From assembly GCA_009379975.1 (NCBI GenBank), contig WHSS01000017.1, forward strand, positions 1 through 39,578: a DNA stretch of 39,578 nt, in the 5' to 3' direction. The notes under the pieces were generated by a model. The model worked only from the letters and a program-made list of their open reading frames with translations. It was not told the DNA's origin and made no database searches. The stretch is from Actinophytocola sp. GTDB lineage: Bacteria > Actinomycetota > Actinomycetes > Mycobacteriales > Pseudonocardiaceae. Positions 34,405 to 39,578 of the stretch are shown piece after piece. Every line of letters starts with the position of its first letter. Within the stretch, counting starts at the first letter, position 1. The position numbers and the translations under genes were made by a program.

Positions 34405-35193
34405 ATGACCGGTGGCCCGCGGCCGCCCCTTGAGTCCGTCGACCGGGCGCTCCAGCTCATCGAGGTGCTGCGCGACGGACGCACGTGGTCGGTGAAGGAG
34501 GTATCCGACCGCCTCGGCGTCGCGTTCTCGACTGCCCACCGGCTGCTCACTGCCCTCAAGTTCCGCCACTTCGCGGAGCGGGCCGGCGACCACGGCTACC
34601 GGGTCGGCGCCGCACTGCGCGACGACGCCGAGGACCACATCCGGATCGGCGCTCTCAAGCGCGCTGCCCGGCCGGCCCTGGAGATGCTGCACGCCGGGGT
34701 TGACGAGACTGCCCAGCTCATGGTGCGACACGGCACCCACATCCAGTTCGTCGACGGCATCGAAAGCGACCAGCCCCTGCGCGTTGCCGCGCGCCTCAAC
34801 GACCGGCTGCCCGCCCACTGCTCGGCCGGTGGCAAGGCCCTGCTCGCCGAGCTCGACGACGCCGCGCTCGAGGACCTCTACGCCGAGGGCCTGCCCATGT
34901 GGCCCACTGCATCGATCACCACGCTCGGGGCGCTCACCCGGCAGCTGGCCGCCATCCGCAGAAACGGGCACGGCATCAACCGCGACGAGACCGAGCCCGG
35001 GGTCAGCGGCGTCGGCGTCACGGTCACCGAACCGGACGGCGCGGGGATCGCTGCCCTCACCCTCGCCATCCCCACGGCCAGGTTTTCGCGCGCTGACACC
35101 ACGACGTATGCCGCTGTCCTGGAGCGCGCCGCCGACATGGTCCGCGACGCGCTCTGCGGGTGGAAGACTTCTGCGAGCGCCTCGTCGTGCTGA
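34405..35193 (+). CDS. IclR-family regulator, paralogue of the one at 671
   Basis: This 262-residue IclR regulator is closely similar to the protein at 671-1429 across its whole length: both contain DGRTWSVKEV, STAHRLL, RAARPALEMLHA, AHCSAGGKALLA and WPTASITTL. The start was placed at ATG 34405 to match the paralogue; in-frame ATGs at 34348 and 34375 would add non-homologous residues. The last 15 residues (GWKTSASASSC) are extra. No target operon follows, because an IS and a recombinase element begin 260 bp downstream. It may act on the carboxylase operon at the other end of the window or be an orphan. Confidence 0.92.
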   Translation: MTGGPRPPLESVDRALQLIEVLRDGRTWSVKEVSDRLGVAFSTAHRLLTALKFRHFAERAGDHGYRVGAALRDDAEDHIRIGALKRAARPALEMLHAGVDETAQLMVRHGTHIQFVDGIESDQPLRVAARLNDRLPAHCSAGGKALLAELDDAALEDLYAEGLPMWPTASITTLGALTRQLAAIRRNGHGINRDETEPGVSGVGVTVTEPDGAGIAALTLAIPTARFSRADTTTYAAVLERAADMVRDALCGWKTSASASSC

Positions 35194-35455
35194 CAGGAGA
35201 ACACTCCGAAGTGACCACTTTTCAAGTGACCACCAGCGGGACCGCAACCTAGCTAGCCGCTGACACACTGTGCAGTCCGAGTCGGCGGCGAGGCCCGACT
35301 GGCAATCAAACGCGCGAGTCGAAGGCGGGCTCCCGATGTCAACACTATGGATAGCGCGGGACACGAATACCTTTGGGTCACCCGCCCCGGCGACGACACA
35401 CCGTGACACGATACCTTTCAGGTGAGGCAACTTATCCACCTATGAAGAGGTTTTT
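35194..35455. other. intergenic stretch with short repeats, no gene
   Basis: I see no coding sequence here. There are two direct copies of AAGTGACCAC (35209-35218 and 35224-35233), the first forming a small palindrome AAGTG-AC-CACTT. There are also two near copies of GACACGATACCTTT (35360-35374 and 35404-35417). These may be leftovers of the promoter of an operon that once followed the IclR gene. The stretch ends at an IS terminus. Confidence 0.5.
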
Positions 35456-35619
35456 GGCTCTCCTGACATATCCGTGGGTCATTTGCGGCCGGGGAGCACG
35501 GGCTTGTGGCCACCGAGGTGGAGCATCGCCAGGGCAATGAGTGCCTCGGGTGAGCGGAACCCGAACGCCACGCGGGTGATAAGACGGATCTTGGTGTTGA
35601 CCGACTCGATCCGTCCGTT
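35456..35619 (-). mobile_element. 3' part of an ISL3-family insertion sequence, interrupted
   Basis: The IS end begins GGCTCTCCTGAC at 35456. On the minus strand the C-terminus of an ISL3-family transposase reads NGRIESVNTKIRLITR, then FGFRSPEALIALAMLHLGG, and ends HKPVLPGRK with a stop at 35479-35481. These are characteristic closing motifs of the family. Coding stops abruptly at 35619, and the missing upstream codons continue at 39544-39578, on the far side of the recombinase element. The IS therefore predates that element. Confidence 0.88.
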
Positions 35620-35672
35620 CGATCTCACCGTCGACTGCACGCCCTGGCGATGATCTGGGCGCTGTCGCCCGG

Positions 35673-35951
35673 GTGCGGGTGACGCATCCGTTCCATCCGT
35701 TGTTCGGCCAGGAGCTCGAGTTCGTCAAGCGGCGACGGAACTGGCGCGCGGACCGTGTCTACGTGTTCGACCCCGGCGGGTCGTTGCTCTCGTTGCCCGT
35801 GGAGTGGACCGATGTGGTGGGCGATGACCCGTTCGTGATGGTGGCGGCCGGGCGCTCGCCGTTCCACATCGCGGGTCTGCTTGAGCTGTCCGAGCTGGTC
35901 GCACGCTTGTCGGCTGATGGCGCGCCGGGTGACACGCGGATTATGCCGTGA
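35673..35951 (+). CDS. DUF5372-type small protein of the recombinase element
   Basis: This 92-residue protein starts at GTG 35673. The body reads THPFHPLFGQELEFV, VYVFDPGGSLLSLPVEWTDV and FVMVAAGRSPFHIAGLLEL, a pattern I associate with DUF5372 proteins that travel with large serine recombinases. It is probably a compact beta-rich domain and has no membrane segment or catalytic motif. It may assist the recombinase or bind element DNA; that is inference from its constant company. The gap before the next gene (35952-36110) shows only AGGAGG at its end. Confidence 0.75.
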   Translation: MRVTHPFHPLFGQELEFVKRRRNWRADRVYVFDPGGSLLSLPVEWTDVVGDDPFVMVAAGRSPFHIAGLLELSELVARLSADGAPGDTRIMP

Positions 35952-36110
35952 CTGTCATGTTGATTATGCCGCGTGTCTCGGCACTCCTGGCGGATGCGTG
36001 CGCGATATCTCCTGCATATACGCAGAATTCTTGTCTACTGTCGTGTGTCTTCGCGCTGGCTGCCGTCATGATGTGCATAATTGTCCTGACAGTCGGGTTG
36101 AGGAGGCGAC

Positions 36111-36593
36111 GTGAGCAGGCGGAAGAGGAACGACTCGAAGGTCGACGCGCTGCGCGCGAGCAGGACGCTGAATCCGCATCCGGAGGCGGTGATCGACGAG
36201 GTCTTCGTCTCGGAGGACTTCTTCGACGCCCGCGACGTGGTGCAGGTGAAGTACGAGATGCTGCGCCGGGTGAACGAGGAGGGCGCGAGCGTGAGCTCGG
36301 CTGCCGCTGCGTTCGGGTTGTCCCGCCAGTCCTTTTACCAGGCTGCGGCCGCGATTCAGGCCGGTGGGTTGCCGGCGTTGGTGCCTGCCAAGCCGGGCCC
36401 CCGCGGCGCGCACAAGCTCACCGGCGAGGTCCTCGACCATCTCCGGTCGTTGCTGACCGCCGACCCTGCGCTGCGACCGGCCCAGTTGGCGGAGTCCGTC
36501 CTGCAACGGTTCGGTCTGCGGGTGCATCCCCGTTCGATCGAACGCGCACTCAAGCGGGACCAGGAGCCCCACCGGAGCCCGAAAAGGCCCTGA
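36111..36593 (+). CDS. helix-turn-helix protein of the recombinase element
   Basis: This 160-residue protein has a central HTH (VSSAAAAFGLSRQSFYQAAAAI) of the transposase/IS-accessory type, followed by GGLPALVPAKPGPRGAHKLTGEVLDHL and a second helical domain (LRPAQLAESVLQRFGLRVHPRSIERAL). It looks like the paired DNA-binding domains found at the N-terminus of many IS transposases, without a catalytic domain. GTG 36111 follows AGGAGG. It may bind the element's ends or regulate the recombinase. Confidence 0.8.
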   Translation: MSRRKRNDSKVDALRASRTLNPHPEAVIDEVFVSEDFFDARDVVQVKYEMLRRVNEEGASVSSAAAAFGLSRQSFYQAAAAIQAGGLPALVPAKPGPRGAHKLTGEVLDHLRSLLTADPALRPAQLAESVLQRFGLRVHPRSIERALKRDQEPHRSPKRP

Positions 36594-36654
36594 CTCCAGC
36601 GCCGAGCCGGACCCCGACGCCGATCCGCGACGGCTGGTCGAGGGCTATGAACGG

Positions 36655-36930
36655 TTGCGCGCACAGGTGCTGGCAGGTGACGCCGACGGCTGGCGGCTGG
36701 GCTGGGGTGTGCTGGTCACCAAGGGGATGGCTTCCTGGATGGGCGCGTGGCCCACCGCGGGCGACACGGCTGATCGGTACGGCATGGCGGCAGCGAACTC
36801 GCAGGCCTTGCCCTTGTCCACTACCCAGAAAGGAGGTGAGCCCTGCACGGCCTGCAGTTCGCTGCTGCCTGCCGCCACGGCCGACATCGTCGCGGTGCTG
36901 GCGGCGATGACGCTGGCGCATGCCAGCTGA
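36655..36930 (+). CDS. small hypothetical protein of the recombinase element
   Basis: This open frame encodes about 91 residues from TTG 36655. Plausible coding continues upstream in frame (PRRLVEGYERL, from about 36601), so the true start is uncertain and may be coupled to the HTH gene stop at 36593. The body includes DADGWRLGWGVLVTKGMASWMGAW and ends TADIVAVLAAMTLAHAS. I do not recognise the family. Its fixed place between the HTH and recombinase genes suggests an accessory role. Confidence 0.55.
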   Translation: MRAQVLAGDADGWRLGWGVLVTKGMASWMGAWPTAGDTADRYGMAAANSQALPLSTTQKGGEPCTACSSLLPAATADIVAVLAAMTLAHAS

Positions 36931-36977
36931 GCCCGGCCCGGTCATCGATCACCCCTGCCCGTGAATGGGAGCGCCCC

Positions 36978-39535
36978 GTGAACGACACCTCGTCCAAGGT
37001 CACCGCCGATCATCTGCGCCGTGACGCCTACCTCTACGTCCGCCAGTCGACGCTGTATCAGGTCGCGAACAACACCGAGTCGGCCCGCCGCCAGTACGAC
37101 CTGCGTGGTCGGGCGGTCGCGCTGGGCTGGCCCACCGACAAGGTCATCGTGGTCGACATCGACCAGGGACAGTCCGGTGCCTCGGCCGCCGACCGGGAGG
37201 GCTTCCAACGACTGGTCGCCGAGGTGTCGCTGGGCCGGGCCGGGATCGTGCTCGGCCTGGAGTGTTCCCGGCTGGCCCGCAACAACGCCGACTGGCACGC
37301 GCTCCTTCGGCTGTGTGCCTTCAACAACTGATCTGCGACGAGGACGGCCTCTACGATCCGGCCACCATCAACGACCGGCTGCTGCTCGGCCTCAAGGGCA
37401 CCATGAGCGAGGCCGAGCTGCACTTCATCCGCGCCCGCCTGCAAGGCGGGCTGCTGGCCAAGGCCGCCCGCGGCGAACTCGCCGTGCGCCTGCCCACAGG
37501 GCTGGTCTACGACCCGGCCGGCAATGTCGTCCTGGACCCCGACAGCGGTGTCCGCGGGGCGATCACGCACCTGTTCAGCACCTTCGAGGCCACCGGCTCG
37601 GCCACCGCAACGGTCAAGGCCTTCACCGCCGAAAAGCTGTTGTTCCCCGCCCGCCACCTGTCCGGGCCACACGCCGGAGAGCTGTACTGGGCGCTGCTGC
37701 GTCACGACCACGTGCTGTTCGTGCTGCACAACCCCCGCTACGCCGGCGCCTACTTCTACGGCCGCCGCCGACAAGTCACCGATGCCGAGGGCAACCACCG
37801 CACCGTGGTCAAACCCCGCGAGGAATGGACCACCCTGATCCCGGGTGCTCACCCCGGCTACATCAGCTGGGAACAGTTCGAGACCAACCAGGCCACCCTG
37901 ACCGCGAACGCCGCCGCCCGCGGCGAGGACCGCAAGGCCGGACCCGCCCGGGAAGGCCCCGCGCTGCTGCAGGGCCTGGTCGTGTGCGGCAAATGCGGGC
38001 GACGGATGAGCGTGCGCTACCACCGCCGCCGCGACGGCACACTGGTCCCCGACTACACCTGCCAACGTGAAGGAATCGCCACCGGCACCCCACCCTGCCA
38101 GTCCACCTGCGGCGCCGGCATCGACACCGCCGTCGCCGACCTGGTCCTGCAATCGCTGACCCCGCTGGCGTTGGAGACCGCACTGGCGGTCACCGCCGAA
38201 CTGACCCACCGCGCCGCCGAAGCCGACCGGATCCGCGCCACCAGCGTCGAACGCGCCCGCTACGCCGCCGACGCCGCACGCCGCCGCTACCTCGCCGTCG
38301 ACCCCGACAACCGGCTCGTCGCCGACACCCTGGAAGCCGACTGGAACCACAAGCTCCGGGAGCTCAATGACACCCAAGACGACTACGAACGCGCCAGCCA
38401 GCAAGACGCCGCCGCCCTCACCGACCAGCAACAGCAACGGATCCGTGCCCTGGCCGCCGACCTGCCCGCCCTCTGGCACGACCCGGAGACCCCGATGCGG
38501 GAACGCAAACGCCTCATCCGGCTACTCGTCACCGACGTCACCCTGATCCGCAGCAGCGAACACATCACCGCCCACGTCCGGCTGCCCGGCGGACAGCAGC
38601 ACACCCTCACCGTCCCCCGACCACTCACCGCCTGGGAGCAGCACACCACACCCGCCGCGGCCATCGCGCTGATCGATGAACTGCTCGCCGATCACACCTT
38701 CGACGAGATCGTCACCATCCTGCACGAACGCAACATCCTCAACGGCTGGGGCAAACCGTTCACCGTGCCCTCACTGACCGCCCTCTGCCGCACCCGCGGC
38801 ATCCCCAGCCTGCGCGAGCGGCTGCACTCCGCCGGGATGCTCACCGTCACCGAAGCAGCCCTCGAGTTCGGTGTCACCACCGACACGATCAAGGCCTGGC
38901 AGCGGCGCGGGCTGATCACCAGCCGCCGGGTCGACGGACGCCGCGAACACCTCTACCACCCCGGCCAGCCCAGACCGCCGCTGCACTACCAGACCCAGGC
39001 CTTCACGCGCCGCGTGGCCGAGGGCCTGCTCTCGGCCAACCAACTCGCCGACGAACTGCGCGTGAACGCCTCCACCATCACCCGCTGGCACGCCCTCGGC
39101 CTGATCAGCGCCGTCACCGCCACCGACGGCACCCTGCGTTACCCGACATCCCAGCAGCGCCCCACCCCCGCCCAGGTCACCGCCGCCGGGCGGCCACCGG
39201 CCTGCCGCAACCAGGACCTGCTCACCGGCGGACAGCTCGCCGCCCGACTCGACGTCGCCCGCTGCACCGTCTACAAGTGGTACCGACAAGGACTCATCCA
39301 AGCAGTCGACGTCGACCACCGCGGCCGGCACCTCTACCACGCCGACCAGCAAGCCCCGGCCCAGCCGAAAACCGCGGCGACCCGAACCACCGCCACCAAC
39401 CGAACCAGTGAACCCCAGCAGAGAGCGGAAACTGTCAGACCCTCATGCCACCATCGCCAGGTATCGCCCACCGCGGTCGAAAACCGCCCGCCCAACAGAC
39501 CAACCGCCGCAACTTCGACAGGAGGCGCAGTGTGA
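36978..39535 (+). pseudogene. large serine recombinase, split by a frameshift
   Basis: The N-terminal resolvase domain (AYLYVRQSTLYQV, with catalytic Ser24) runs to a TGA at 37329-37331. Homology continues in another frame from about 37325 (QLICDEDGLYDPATINDRLLLG). One missing C (AAC-AAC-CTG read as AACAACTG) explains the break. The rest has the recombinase domain, a zinc ribbon (VVCGKCGRRMSVRYH, then TCQREG and PPCQSTC), a coiled-coil-like Arg/Ala-rich stretch, and three C-terminal MerR/Xis-like winged helices: LEFGVTTDTIKAWQRRGLI, ELRVNASTITRWHALGLI and RLDVARCTVYKWYRQGLI. GTG 36978 is the chosen start. The full protein would be about 850 residues. Unless ribosomes slip at the break, it is inactive. 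Confidence 0.88.
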
Positions 39536-39543
39536 AGCACAAT

Positions 39544-39578
39544 CGTTGGACAGGTTGTGCTCGATCGCGGCCAGGATC
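39544..39578 (-). pseudogene. continuation of the interrupted ISL3 transposase (window edge)
   Basis: Reading the minus strand from the window end gives ILAAIEHNLSN, which directly precedes NGRIES in ISL3-family transposases. It therefore joins the piece at 35479-35619 once the 3.9 kb element is removed. Only 11 codons are inside the window; the N-terminal part of the gene lies beyond it. Confidence 0.8.

Larger units (their letters stand above)
35620..39547 (+). mobile_element. serine-recombinase mobile element inserted in an ISL3 transposase gene
   Basis: The element is 3928 bp including one copy of a shared CGTT (left copy 35616-35619, right copy 39544-39547). Removing it and keeping one CGTT rejoins the transposase as HNLSN-GRIES with the frame intact, which fixes the borders to within four bases. 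A short core shared by both junctions suits serine-recombinase crossover. No obvious terminal inverted repeats are present. The cargo is four plus-strand genes: a DUF5372-type protein, an HTH protein, a small protein and the recombinase. The recombinase is frameshifted, so this copy may be immobile. Confidence 0.85.

Overview
The window is high-GC DNA, with GTG and TTG starts and tightly overlapping ATGA/GTGA gene junctions. It most likely comes from an actinobacterium, possibly a Nocardioides-like soil degrader. A maleylpyruvate isomerase of the mycothiol-dependent type supports Actinobacteria; the genus is a guess. Nearly everything here is accessory catabolism plus mobile DNA.

Layout. (1) 138-1429: a divergent pair of IclR regulators, the minus-strand one truncated. 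(2) 1526-11513, plus strand, eight overlapping genes: biotin carboxyl carrier protein, biotin carboxylase, an oxaloacetate-decarboxylase-type carboxyltransferase, a HAD phosphatase, two halves of a PEP-synthase-like phosphotransferase (phenylphosphate-synthase type), an acetoacetyl-CoA synthetase and an amidohydrolase. A dead SDR follows at 11510-12060. I read this as a phosphorylation-assisted, biotin-dependent ketone (or phenol) carboxylation pathway, and it is the most interesting system here. (3) 12175-26527: a phthalate-type module with a hydratase-aldolase, a dihydroxyphthalate decarboxylase-like protein, a Gfo/Idh/MocA dehydrogenase, an aldehyde dehydrogenase, a Dabb protein, an ABC importer, a class II aldolase-type decarboxylase, a 3Fe-4S ferredoxin, a ferredoxin reductase, a divergent IclR, and a Rieske dioxygenase alpha/beta pair with a small partner. 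(4) 26601-26823: the 5' scrap of an ISL3-family IS, a seam between modules. (5) 26826-28918: a DHA2 exporter with its TetR repressor and a clear palindromic operator. (6) 28928-33487, minus strand: the gentisate route (3-hydroxybenzoate 6-hydroxylase, gentisate dioxygenase, maleylpyruvate isomerase, fumarylpyruvate hydrolase). The hydroxylase is frameshifted and a downstream LysR gene is decayed. (7) 33560-35193: a second, intact divergent IclR pair, paralogous to the first. (8) 35456-39578: an ISL3-family transposase gene split by a 3.9 kb serine-recombinase element; the junctions share CGTT, and removing the element restores the transposase reading frame.

How the parts may fit. The repeated IclR pair suggests an ancestral order of gentisate operon <- IclR | IclR -> carboxylase operon. 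In that arrangement ketone carboxylation, CoA activation and thiolysis could deliver 3-hydroxybenzoate to gentisate. A hydroxyacetophenone-like substrate would fit, but this is inference. The phthalate-type module seems to be a separate pathway placed between the two copies. No thiolase, protocatechuate ring-cleavage gene, RNA gene or CRISPR array was seen.
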